Assembly: GCA_945903925.1 (NCBI GenBank)
Contig: CAMDPJ010000029.1
Span: forward strand, 1 to 14,613
Length of the DNA stretch: 14,613 nucleotides
DNA from: Chryseobacterium gleum
GTDB taxonomy: Bacteria > Bacteroidota > Bacteroidia > Flavobacteriales_C > GCA-002722245
Reading direction: 5' to 3'
Shown here: in pieces, positions 5,912 through 13,035 of the stretch
How the letters are laid out: each line of letters begins with the position of its first letter
How positions within the stretch are numbered: the first letter of the stretch is position 1
Program-made: the position numbers and the translations under genes
The notes under the pieces: generated by a model
The model's database searches: none
What the model was told of the DNA's origin: nothing
What the model saw: the letters and a program-made list of their open reading frames with translations, nothing else

Positions 5912-7204
5912 TTAAAAACTAATATAATCGGCAACCGAAATTTTATTTCTGTAAATACCTTTAACATCAACCAAAACTCCTTTTTCGTTGAAATGTTTGC
6001 CAAAGAATTCGTCACCTAAACCAACATATTCAAGGTGATTAACAGCTACAATAATAGCATCGTATTTCCCTGTAATTTCGGGAACCAAATCATAGCCATA
6101 CTCTTCTAAAATTTCATGAGCATCTGCATGAGGATCATGCACCTCCAAATTTACTGCAAACGATTTCAATTCATTCACCACATCGGCTACTTTAGAGTTT
6201 CTAATATCTGTAACGTTCTCTTTAAAAGTAGTACCCATTATAAGCACGCGAGCCTTGGATAAATCTTTTCCGTTGACCACCATTTTTTTAACCGCCAAAC
6301 GCGCCAAGTGAGCGCCCATAGCATCATTTATTGCTCGTCCTGATGTTATTATTTTAGCATGAATACCTAATTCTTCTGCTTTGTAAGTAAGGTAGTACGG
6401 ATCAACACCAATACAATGTCCGCCTACTAAACCCGGAGAAAACTTCAAGAAATTCCATTTAGTGCCTGCTGCTTCTAATACTTCATAAGTGTTGATATTC
6501 ATTTTAGAGAAAATCAACGACAATTCATTCATCAAAGCGATGTTCACATCACGTTGCGTATTCTCAATTATTTTTGCTGCTTCAGCTACCTTAATAGAAG
6601 ATGCTTGATAAATACCTGCAGTAATAACCATACCGTAAACCTTAGCTATTTCTGCTGCCGATTCTTTATCAGAACCAGATACTACTTTCACGATTTTAGC
6701 TAAAGTATGTTCTTTATCACCCGGATTGATTCTCTCTGGAGAATATCCCACTTTAAAATCAACACCAAATTTCAATCCCGATTCTTGTTCTAAAACGGGT
6801 ACGCAATCTTCTTCGGTACAGCCAGGATAAACAGTAGATTCAAACACCACATAATCTCCTTTTTTCAACACTTTACCTACCGTTTTTGAAGCCGACAGCA
6901 AAGGTTTTAGATCGGGTAAATTGTGCTGATCAATAGGAGTGGGCACTGCTACGATGAAAAAATTAACGTCTTTCAAATCATTTAAATCTGCCGAGAAATG
7001 AATGTCGCAACCTTCAAAATCTTTCGCTTCTAATTCATTACTAGGATCGATATTTTTCCTCATCAAATCAACTCTAGCTTGATTGATATCGAAACCTACA
7101 ACTTTTGCTTTTCGTGCAAACTCTAAGGCAATTGGTAAGCCTACATAACCTAAACCAATTAATGCCATTTTCGCCTCTTTTTTGGCAATTTTTTCTGCAA
7201 TCAT
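5912..7204 (-). CDS. tviB: UDP-N-acetylhexosamine 6-dehydrogenase (TviB/WbpO-like)
   Basis: This NAD-dependent enzyme oxidises C6 of UDP-GlcNAc or UDP-GalNAc twice to give the uronic acid. The 430-residue protein has the Rossmann motif GLGYVGLP (17-24), followed by VAVPTP, ESTVYPGCTEE (122-132) and SPERINPGD. Lys211 and Asn215 lie in the AAKIIENTQRD helix, the catalytic Cys264 is in GGHCIGVDPYYL, and the C-terminal UDP-binding domain begins around residue 310. The STVYPGCTEEDCVPVLE and GGHCIGVDPYYLT stretches are those of TviB, WbpO and CapL rather than UDP-glucose dehydrogenase, which is encoded separately upstream. It lies 3 nt from both neighbours. With WlbA, WbpE and WbpD homologues present, UDP-GlcNAcA is the most useful product. 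GlcNAc versus GalNAc preference cannot be read from the sequence. Confidence 0.92.
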   Translation of the reverse strand: MIAEKIAKKEAKMALIGLGYVGLPIALEFARKAKVVGFDINQARVDLMRKNIDPSNELEAKDFEGCDIHFSADLNDLKDVNFFIVAVPTPIDQHNLPDLKPLLSASKTVGKVLKKGDYVVFESTVYPGCTEEDCVPVLEQESGLKFGVDFKVGYSPERINPGDKEHTLAKIVKVVSGSDKESAAEIAKVYGMVITAGIYQASSIKVAEAAKIIENTQRDVNIALMNELSLIFSKMNINTYEVLEAAGTKWNFLKFSPGLVGGHCIGVDPYYLTYKAEELGIHAKIITSGRAINDAMGAHLARLAVKKMVVNGKDLSKARVLIMGTTFKENVTDIRNSKVADVVNELKSFAVNLEVHDPHADAHEILEEYGYDLVPEITGKYDAIIVAVNHLEYVGLGDEFFGKHFNEKGVLVDVKGIYRNKISVADYISF

Positions 7205-7207
7205 AAT

Positions 7208-8233
7208 CTACTTATTATTCTGTTTTAATTCATATATTCTTTCAATAATCTCTACTACTTTTAAGCCTTCTAAAGCATTCGTAGTAACATAATCACCACG
7301 TTTAATGGTGTTCACTACATTTTCAATTACATAATGATGATTGGCGGCAGATCCTTTATAATCGCCGTAATCATTTGGTGCGTTTACCGGCGCCAGCTCG
7401 GGCATTGCATAATCTTGAATATTGCAATATTCTACTTTATCCATGTATTGTCCGCCCACCTTTATACTTCCTTTAGAACCAATTATGGTAATGCTACTTT
7501 CTAAATTTGAATTGTACACGGCAGTTGAATAGTTAATAGTACCCACTCCGCCATTTACAAATTTGAAATTTACGATTCCTGTATCTTCAAAATCAGTAGA
7601 TTCTTGGTGACAAAAATCTTCGAAACGAGCATTGATATCGATAATATCACCAAACAACCAATACATAATATCTATAAAGTGAGAAAACTGTGTAAACAAA
7701 GTACCACCATCCATATCTTTTGTTCCCTTCCACGCACTTTTCTTGTAGTATCTGTCGTCTCTGTTCCAATAGCAATTCAATTGCACCAAATAAATGTCAC
7801 CTAATCGGTTATTGTGCACCACATCTTTCAACCATACTGAAGGCGGAGAATAACGATTTTGCATTACGCAAAACACCTTTTTAGAATAGTTTAAAGCTTT
7901 CTCTATCACCTTCTCGCACTCACTCTTCGTTAGGCCCATTGGCTTTTCACACACCACATGTTTTCTGTTGCTTAAAGCAGTAATGCTTTGCTCGGCATGC
8001 AAACCATTGGGTGTACAAATATTTACCACATCAATCTCTTTAACAGACGAAAGCATTTCTTGTACATCTGTAAAATAAGGCTGAGTAAACTTAGGATCGA
8101 TGTTTAATTTTTCTTTATCGAGCACATCACAAAAAGCCACCAATTCGGCCTCCGGATTTCTTTCTATCATCTCCATGTGACGCTTGCCAATATGGCCACA
8201 TCCCACAACAGCAAATTTTACTTTATCAGCCAT
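7208..8233 (-). CDS. wlbA: WlbA/WbpB-like UDP-GlcNAcA 3-dehydrogenase (Gfo/Idh/MocA family)
   Basis: This is predicted to oxidise the C3 hydroxyl of UDP-N-acetylglucosaminuronate to the 3-keto form, the substrate of the WbpE aminotransferase. The 341-residue protein has the NAD-binding GCGHIGKRH (11-19), the family EKP motif with Lys97, SAWKGTKD with Trp168-Lys169-Gly170, and GGTLFTQFSHFID with His185. The WKG and GGTLFTQ.SH.ID features are typical of WlbA-type sugar-nucleotide dehydrogenases within this large family. Its start lies inside the end of the acetyltransferase gene (8-nt overlap), which ties it to the WbpD step of the same pathway. The stop codon is TAG. Other members of the family act on inositols or deoxy sugars, so the assignment depends partly on its acetyltransferase and aminotransferase neighbours. 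Confidence 0.85.
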   Translation of the reverse strand: MADKVKFAVVGCGHIGKRHMEMIERNPEAELVAFCDVLDKEKLNIDPKFTQPYFTDVQEMLSSVKEIDVVNICTPNGLHAEQSITALSNRKHVVCEKPMGLTKSECEKVIEKALNYSKKVFCVMQNRYSPPSVWLKDVVHNNRLGDIYLVQLNCYWNRDDRYYKKSAWKGTKDMDGGTLFTQFSHFIDIMYWLFGDIIDINARFEDFCHQESTDFEDTGIVNFKFVNGGVGTINYSTAVYNSNLESSITIIGSKGSIKVGGQYMDKVEYCNIQDYAMPELAPVNAPNDYGDYKGSAANHHYVIENVVNTIKRGDYVTTNALEGLKVVEIIERIYELKQNNK

Positions 8234-8813
8234 TCGATATTTTATTTACAATATTGTTATTCAATTCATATTGATCTCCCGATAAAGAACAAGTTGCCTT
8301 GCCATTCTTATCGAAATTTAATTTCTCTCCTTGTTCACTCATCCAACCTATTTGACGGGCCGGATTGCCTACCAGCATAGCATAAGGTTTAACTTCACGA
8401 ATCACCACTGTACCCGCGCCAACAAAAGCATACTCACCTATGTTTATTCCGCAAACTATCGTGGCATTTGCCCCAATAGTAGCTCCTTTTTTTACTACTG
8501 TTTTTTTGTATTCGTTCTTTCTGTTTACAGCAGAACGAGGGTTCATTACATTGGTAAAAACCATCGATGGTCCTAAAAAAACGTCATCTTCACACACTAC
8601 TCCAGTATAAACAGAGACGTTATTTTGTACCTTCACATTATTGCCAAAAACAACATCGGGCGAAATCACCACGTTTTGTCCGAGATTACAATTCTCCCCA
8701 ATCACCGTTTTCCCCATCACATGACTGAAATGCCATATTTTAGTGCCTTTTCCAATTATGGCACCTTCGTCTACATAAGACGATTCATGAACAAAATATT
8801 CTTTAGTTTCCAA
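8226..8813 (-). CDS. wbpD: WbpD/WlbB-like N-acetyltransferase (left-handed beta-helix)
   Basis: This is predicted to acetylate the C3 amino group of UDP-GlcNAc(3NH2)A from acetyl-CoA, giving UDP-GlcNAc(3NAc)A. The 195-residue protein has hexapeptide repeats from about 14 to 142 and the signature stretches KIWHFSHVMGKTVIGENC (25-42) and VFTNVMNPRSAVNRKNEY (85-102), followed by the GNPAR turn (149-153). These match WbpD/WlbB better than other hexapeptide acyltransferases. The start is TTG at 8813. There is no in-frame ATG before Met33, an in-frame stop lies two codons upstream, and an AAGGA Shine-Dalgarno site sits 8 nt before the TTG. It overlaps uxs by 11 nt and the wlbA start by 8 nt, so the three should be translationally coupled. 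Confidence 0.9.
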   Translation of the reverse strand: METKEYFVHESSYVDEGAIIGKGTKIWHFSHVMGKTVIGENCNLGQNVVISPDVVFGNNVKVQNNVSVYTGVVCEDDVFLGPSMVFTNVMNPRSAVNRKNEYKKTVVKKGATIGANATIVCGINIGEYAFVGAGTVVIREVKPYAMLVGNPARQIGWMSEQGEKLNFDKNGKATCSLSGDQYELNNNIVNKISNG

Positions 8814-9777
8814 AATTCAATTCCTTTTTAAAGAGTTCGTCTTGCGGCAAAGATTTAAAGTATTCTAAAGTTTTTTTCAAACCTTCAGAACGACTCACCT
8901 TAGGCTGCCAGCCTAGAATTTCTTTAGCTTTTGTAATATCGGGCTGACGCTGTTTAGGGTCGTCAACTGGCAAATCGGTATAAATAACTTTAGATGCTGT
9001 ACCCGTTAATTTGACTACTTCTTCGGCAAAATCACGAATGGTAATTTCATCGGGATTGCCAATATTAACTGGTTGCGCGTAATCACTTAATAGCAAACGA
9101 TAAATACCTTCAATTAAATCATCAACATAGCAAAATGACCGGGTTTGAGAACCATCACCAAAAACGGTGATGTCTTCGCCACGAAGGGCTTGTCCTACAA
9201 AGGCTGGCAAAGCTCTGCCATCGTTCAATCGCATTTTCGGACCATAAGTATTAAAAATTCTTACAATTCTTGTTTCCAATCCGTGGAAAGTATGATAGGC
9301 CATAGTCATGGCTTCTTGAAAGCGTTTGGCTTCATCGTACACACCACGCGGACCAATTGGATTTACATTACCCCAATAGGTTTCGGGTTGTGGATGCACA
9401 TCTGGATCACCATATACTTCAGAAGTAGAAGCAATCAACATTCTTGCATTTTTAGCCTTCGCTAATCCCAACAAATTGTGCGTACCCAACGAACCTACTT
9501 TTAAGGTTTGAATAGGGATTTTAAGGTAGTCAATCGGACTAGCAGGCGAAGCAAAATGCAAAATATAATGCAATTCACCTGGCACGAAAACAAACTTACT
9601 TACATCATGGTGGTAAAACTCAAAATCTTCAAGTTTAAAGAACTCCTCAATATTTCTAAGATTTCCTGTAATAAGGTTATCCATAGCAATAACGTGATAG
9701 CCCTCTTTTAAAAATCGTGCACAAAGATGTGAACCTAAAAAGCCAGCTGCCCCGGTAATTAAAACTCTTTTTTTCAT
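8803..9777 (-). CDS. uxs: UDP-glucuronate decarboxylase (UDP-xylose synthase)
   Basis: This extended SDR oxidises C4 of UDP-GlcA, removes C6 as CO2 and reduces the keto intermediate to UDP-xylose. The 324-residue protein shows GAAGFLG (9-15) and the FASPASPIDY motif (75-84) typical of the decarboxylases. Thr118-Ser119-Glu120 lie in STSEVYGD, and Arg144, Tyr147 and Lys151 in GPRGVYDEAKR. RIFNTYGPKM and DDPKQRQPDITKAK follow. The Glu in TSE, the GPR..YDEAKR motif and the arginine in the PKQRQPD segment separate it from simple 4-epimerases. It is 11 nt downstream of ugd, which makes its substrate. Its last 11 nt contain the TTG start of the acetyltransferase gene. No fused formyltransferase domain is present, so it is not ArnA. 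Confidence 0.94.
   Translation of the reverse strand: MKKRVLITGAAGFLGSHLCARFLKEGYHVIAMDNLITGNLRNIEEFFKLEDFEFYHHDVSKFVFVPGELHYILHFASPASPIDYLKIPIQTLKVGSLGTHNLLGLAKAKNARMLIASTSEVYGDPDVHPQPETYWGNVNPIGPRGVYDEAKRFQEAMTMAYHTFHGLETRIVRIFNTYGPKMRLNDGRALPAFVGQALRGEDITVFGDGSQTRSFCYVDDLIEGIYRLLLSDYAQPVNIGNPDEITIRDFAEEVVKLTGTASKVIYTDLPVDDPKQRQPDITKAKEILGWQPKVSRSEGLKKTLEYFKSLPQDELFKKELNFGN
8822..8826 (-). promoter_or_regulatory. Shine-Dalgarno site for the TTG start of the acetyltransferase
   Basis: On the minus strand AAGGA occurs here, 8 nt before the TTG at 8813 and inside the 3' end of the uxs coding sequence. Most other starts in the window lack such a site, so it helps to fix this non-ATG start. Confidence 0.6.
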
Positions 9778-9788
9778 TGCTCCGAAAC

Positions 9789-11108
9789 TTACTTGTTGAT
9801 TAAAACTTGTTTTCTTCCTATGCTGATGTAATCGAAACCTTTGGCTTCAATACTTTCTAAATCGAATAAATTTCTTCCGTCGAAAATCACTTTTCTCTTC
9901 ATCAACTTAGCTATTTGCTCAAAATCGGGTGCTCTAAACACCGACCATTCTGTAGCTATCACCAAGGCATCGGCGCCAGAAACCGCTTCATATTGATTTT
10001 CGCAAAACTCAATTTCATTTTTGAAAACGCTTTTCATGTTTTCCATTCCCTCTGGATCGAAAGCTTTAACACTAGCCCCTCTTTTCAACAATTCTTGAAT
10101 AACATAAATTGCTGGAGCCTCTCGAATATCATCGGTATTAGGCTTAAACGACAAGCCCCAAACACCAAATGTTTTACCTTTTAAATCACCTTTAAAATAA
10201 GCGTCAATTTTTGGTACAATGATGGTTTTTTGCACCGCATTTACTTCTTCAACAGCAGTTAAAATCTTGAAATCGTAATTCACCTCTTCCGAAGATTTTA
10301 TCAAAGCCTGCACATCTTTAGGAAAACAACTTCCACCGTATCCAATACCAGGAAACAAAAACCTTTTGCCAATTCTGGTATCAGAGCCCATTCCAATGCG
10401 AACTTGATCAACATCAGCACCCAGCAATTCACACAAATTAGCCACCTCATTCATGAAAGAAATTTTAGCTGCCAAGAATGAATTTGCTGCATATTTTGTA
10501 AGTTCGGCAGAACGCTCATCCATGAAATAAACAGGGTTACCCTGGCGAACAAATGGTTTATACAATTCATCCATTTGCTTGCGGGCACGAGCACTTGATG
10601 TACCCACCACCACTCTATCGGGTTTCATAAAATCATCTACCGCATATCCTTCTCTTAAAAATTCGGGGTTAGAAACCACGTCGAATTCTACTTTCGCATT
10701 TTTGGCTATGGCAGCTGTCACCTTTTCTGCCGTACCTACTGGAACCGTGCTTTTATCTACAATAATTTTGTACTCTTCCATGATATCGCCCAACTGATTG
10801 GCAACACCTAAAATGTACGACAAATCGGCCGAGCCATCTTCACCTGGAGGTGTTGGCAGAGCTAAGAAAATCATAGACGACTTCTTCACCGCATCTTTCA
10901 AATCGGTAGTAAACTTTAAACGACCTTGTTTGGTGTTTCTTTCAAACAAAACATCCAATTCTGGCTCGTAAATAGGCACAATACCTTCTTTTAATTTTTG
11001 TACTTTTTGCTCGTTGATATCTACACAAATCACATTGTTTCCACTTTCCGCAAAACATGTTCCTGTAACCAAACCAACATAACCAGTACCAATAACAGCA
11101 ATATTCAT
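9789..11108 (-). CDS. ugd: UDP-glucose 6-dehydrogenase
   Basis: Ugd oxidises UDP-glucose to UDP-glucuronate with two NAD molecules, supplying the decarboxylase encoded immediately after it. The 439-residue protein has the Rossmann motif GTGYVGLVTG (7-16), IYEPELD (47-53), PTPPGEDG (85-92), DKSTVPVGT (118-126) and NPEFLREG (147-154). Lys205 and Asn209 lie in LTKYAANSFLA, the catalytic Cys261 in GYGGSCFPKD, and GLSFKPNTDDIREAP marks the C-terminal UDP-binding domain. These are the features of the UDP-glucose-specific branch, unlike the TviB-like dehydrogenase further down the operon. It starts 6 nt after the aminotransferase stop, with ATG giving the normal MNIAVIGTGYVG opening. UDP-GlcA may be used directly as well as for UDP-xylose. 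Confidence 0.97.
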   Translation of the reverse strand: MNIAVIGTGYVGLVTGTCFAESGNNVICVDINEQKVQKLKEGIVPIYEPELDVLFERNTKQGRLKFTTDLKDAVKKSSMIFLALPTPPGEDGSADLSYILGVANQLGDIMEEYKIIVDKSTVPVGTAEKVTAAIAKNAKVEFDVVSNPEFLREGYAVDDFMKPDRVVVGTSSARARKQMDELYKPFVRQGNPVYFMDERSAELTKYAANSFLAAKISFMNEVANLCELLGADVDQVRIGMGSDTRIGKRFLFPGIGYGGSCFPKDVQALIKSSEEVNYDFKILTAVEEVNAVQKTIIVPKIDAYFKGDLKGKTFGVWGLSFKPNTDDIREAPAIYVIQELLKRGASVKAFDPEGMENMKSVFKNEIEFCENQYEAVSGADALVIATEWSVFRAPDFEQIAKLMKRKVIFDGRNLFDLESIEAKGFDYISIGRKQVLINK

Positions 11109-11114
11109 AATTTC

Positions 11115-12263
11115 TTAATTAAAAAACTCTTTAACAGATGCACAAATATAATTCAGTTGCTCTTCGCTTAATTCGGTATGCATGGGCAACGACAAAACCT
11201 GCTGAGCCAACAACTCAGTAACAGGCAACTTCACCTCATCCATCACTCCTTTAAACACATTTTGTTGATGCAAAGGCACAGGATAATAAACCATTGCAGG
11301 AATTCCTTTTTTCTCTAAAAAAGCCTTCAATTCATCTCTCTTTCCGTTCAACACTTTTAAAGTATATTGATGAAAAACATGGGTAGAATTCTTTGCTCTT
11401 CCAGGAATTTCAAGCGCAGAAACAGCTTTCAAAGCATTGTCGTAATAACTGGCTGCTTTATTTCTGCGGGCACTAAAATCATCTAAATGTTTTAACTTCT
11501 CGTTCAACACCGCAGCCTGCAAAGAATCTAAGCGAGAGTTAATACCCACCACATCGTGGTAGTAACGCACTCTAGATCCATGGTTAGAAATTTGATTGCT
11601 CAAATCGGCCAATGCTTTATCGTTTGTCATTAAAGCACCACCATCACCAAAACAGCCTAAATTTTTAGAAGGAAAGAAACTTGTGGTGCCAATAGAACCC
11701 ATCGTTCCAGCTCTTTTTACACTACCATCGCTAAAAGTATATTGAGCTCCAATGGCCTGAGCGGTATCTTCTACCACATATAAATTTTTCTTAGCGGCCA
11801 AAGCCAAAATCGCCTCCATATCAGAACATTGTCCGAACAAATGAACAGGCATTATCACCTTCGTTCTAGGGGTAATGGCTTTCTCTACCGCTTCTACATT
11901 AATGGTAAAATCATTGGCATGAACATCAACAAACACAGGTTTTAAACCCAACAAAACTATCACTTCAGCAGTAGCAATGAAGGTAAACGCCGAGGTAATT
12001 ACCTCATCACCAGGCTTTAAACCCAAGGCCATCAAGGCAATTTGCAAAGCATCTGTTCCATTGGCACAAGGTATCACGTGATTTACACCACAATAGGTGG
12101 CCAATTCAGTAGAAAAATTCTTTACTGCCGGGCCGCTAATAAACGATGTTTCGTCGAGCACTTTTTGCATGGCCGAATCTATCTGAGGCTTCAGTCTTTG
12201 ATACTGTGTGGCCAAATCAACCATCTTAATATCTTTCACAGGATTTTCTGTCATAAAAAACAT
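11115..12263 (-). CDS. wbpE: WbpE/WlbC-like PLP-dependent sugar-nucleotide aminotransferase (DegT/DnrJ/EryC1)
   Basis: This is predicted to transfer an amino group, probably from glutamate, to the 3-keto UDP-GlcNAcA made by the WlbA homologue, giving UDP-GlcNAc(3NH2)A. The 382-residue protein has the CANGTDALQIALMALG segment (66-81) that binds PLP phosphate, Asp166 and Gln169 in VVEDTAQAIGA, the PLP Schiff-base Lys200 in SFFPSKNLGCFGDGGA, and GINSRLDSLQAA. These stretches recall Pseudomonas WbpE closely. Other family members make 4-amino sugars (ArnB, FdtB types), so the 3-amino assignment rests partly on the linked wlbA and wbpD genes. It is the first gene of the operon. The ATG at 12263 is used here, but Met4 (12254) is equally possible because neither has a Shine-Dalgarno site. 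Confidence 0.9.
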   Translation of the reverse strand: MFFMTENPVKDIKMVDLATQYQRLKPQIDSAMQKVLDETSFISGPAVKNFSTELATYCGVNHVIPCANGTDALQIALMALGLKPGDEVITSAFTFIATAEVIVLLGLKPVFVDVHANDFTINVEAVEKAITPRTKVIMPVHLFGQCSDMEAILALAAKKNLYVVEDTAQAIGAQYTFSDGSVKRAGTMGSIGTTSFFPSKNLGCFGDGGALMTNDKALADLSNQISNHGSRVRYYHDVVGINSRLDSLQAAVLNEKLKHLDDFSARRNKAASYYDNALKAVSALEIPGRAKNSTHVFHQYTLKVLNGKRDELKAFLEKKGIPAMVYYPVPLHQQNVFKGVMDEVKLPVTELLAQQVLSLPMHTELSEEQLNYICASVKEFFN

Positions 12264-12314
12264 TTGCTGCGAAGATAATAATTTAAGCCTAACTTTAAAC
12301 TCAATTTTAAGCTA
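12264..12314. promoter_or_regulatory. Short divergent promoter region (sugar operon / beta-barrel gene)
   Basis: These 51 bp separate two divergent starts and must hold both promoters unless they lie inside the genes. On the minus strand TATCTTCG (12270-12277) matches TAnnTTTG at all but one fixed position. It lies so close to ATG 12263 that it would favour the start at 12254. On the plus strand TAACTTTA (12290-12297) also has one mismatch. Neither has a well-spaced -33 element. No operator or leader structure is evident. Confidence 0.3.
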
Positions 12315-13034
12315 ATGAATAGAGTTTTTACAAGTTGTTTTCTACTCATTCTTTTTCATCTTTTCGCGAAAGGGGAAAATGCCCTTCCTCGGCATCTTTT
12401 TTGCGTAACTTGCAGCGGCAGTATTGGCAACAAAGAAATAAGCGCTAAAACCAATTACATCAACAGAATTGGATCGGCATACCAGTTTCAAAAAAAGAAC
12501 TACACTTTAGGCCTAGAATATCAGTTTATGTTTAGCGCATACACAGGCGCCGATTTATTCTCGGCACTAAGAACGAGCGAAGGATCGATTATTTCCGACA
12601 ACGGCTCTTTGATCGACATTCAAACGCTGTTTAGAGGAAACAGTGGCTACTTTACTTTGGGGAGAATTATTCCGATTTCGGCTGGCAATTGCCTTCAAAT
12701 TAATGTTGGATTAGGAATTCTTGAGCATCATTTATCCATCAAAACATTTGATGAATCGAGTGCCTATTTCACCAAAAACAACCTAAAGGGCTATGATCAA
12801 CTTTCTATTGGTGCCGCCATTAAACAACAATTTCGATTCAATCATTTTGGGCCCAAAAAGAGAATCAACTGCTACATTGAACTCTTTTGCGAGGAAGCTT
12901 TTTTACAAAACACTAGAAAATATAACTATTACAGCAATAGCAGCGACACCAAAAATCATTTTAACTTTACCGCCGGAATTCAATTTGGGTGGATGATTCC
13001 ATTTTTAAACAACACCTCTGAAGAAGAATTTTAA
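12315..13034 (+). CDS. Predicted secreted beta-barrel-like protein of unknown function
   Basis: I cannot assign a function to this 239-residue protein. It begins with a basic-hydrophobic signal peptide (Arg3, hydrophobic core about 5-18), so it should cross the inner membrane. The remainder lacks further hydrophobic helices. It alternates short polar and aromatic segments, such as KKNYTLGLEYQFMFSAY, GYFTLGRIIPI, LQINVGLGILEHHLSIK and NFTAGIQFGWMIPF, separated by turn-like Gly/Asn/Ser stretches. This pattern fits a small outer-membrane beta-barrel of perhaps eight to ten strands. It sits one base before waaA, so the two are almost certainly cotranscribed. From memory, similar uncharacterised proteins with an 'IxTSDGxIxDxxG'-like segment sit beside waaA in other Bacteroidota. 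A role in LPS or lipid A-core placement is only inferred from this linkage. Confidence 0.75.
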   Translation: MNRVFTSCFLLILFHLFAKGENALPRHLFCVTCSGSIGNKEISAKTNYINRIGSAYQFQKKNYTLGLEYQFMFSAYTGADLFSALRTSEGSIISDNGSLIDIQTLFRGNSGYFTLGRIIPISAGNCLQINVGLGILEHHLSIKTFDESSAYFTKNNLKGYDQLSIGAAIKQQFRFNHFGPKKRINCYIELFCEEAFLQNTRKYNYYSNSSDTKNHFNFTAGIQFGWMIPFLNNTSEEEF

Positions 13035-13035
13035 C

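Larger units (their letters stand above)
2085..12263 (-). other. Ten-gene nucleotide-sugar operon ending in a tyrosine phosphatase gene
   Basis: Ten minus-strand genes run from 12263 to 2085 with gaps of 0 to 11 nt and two overlaps (8 and 11 nt). This is strong evidence for a single transcript. The unit is bounded by a divergent gene at 12315 and a convergent inverted repeat at 1973-2077, so it appears complete within the window. All genes but the last are predicted to make or modify UDP- or dTDP-sugars. The last is a YwqE/CpsB-type phosphatase. No internal promoter or terminator is evident, and there is no room for one at any junction outside coding sequence. Confidence 0.85.

Noticed and set aside
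2835..9777. The four extended SDR genes as recent tandem duplicates
   Set aside because: Their family-specific motifs (WbpP, RmlB, GalE, UXS) differ throughout, so they are old paralogues gathered in one operon and not a local expansion.
7208..9777. Plus-strand open frames of 60-110 codons opposite the sugar operon (for example 9145-9465 and 8331-8576)
   Set aside because: They are antisense to well-recognised genes, have no family features and no start signals, and look like by-products of codon bias.
5912..11108. The two UDP-sugar dehydrogenases as redundant copies of ugd
   Set aside because: The active-site contexts differ clearly (GGHCIGVDPYY versus GYGGSCFPKD), which puts them in separate substrate branches.
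12793..12996. Second plus-strand frame inside the beta-barrel gene
   Set aside because: It lies wholly within the longer gene in another frame and shows no recognisable motif or start signal.
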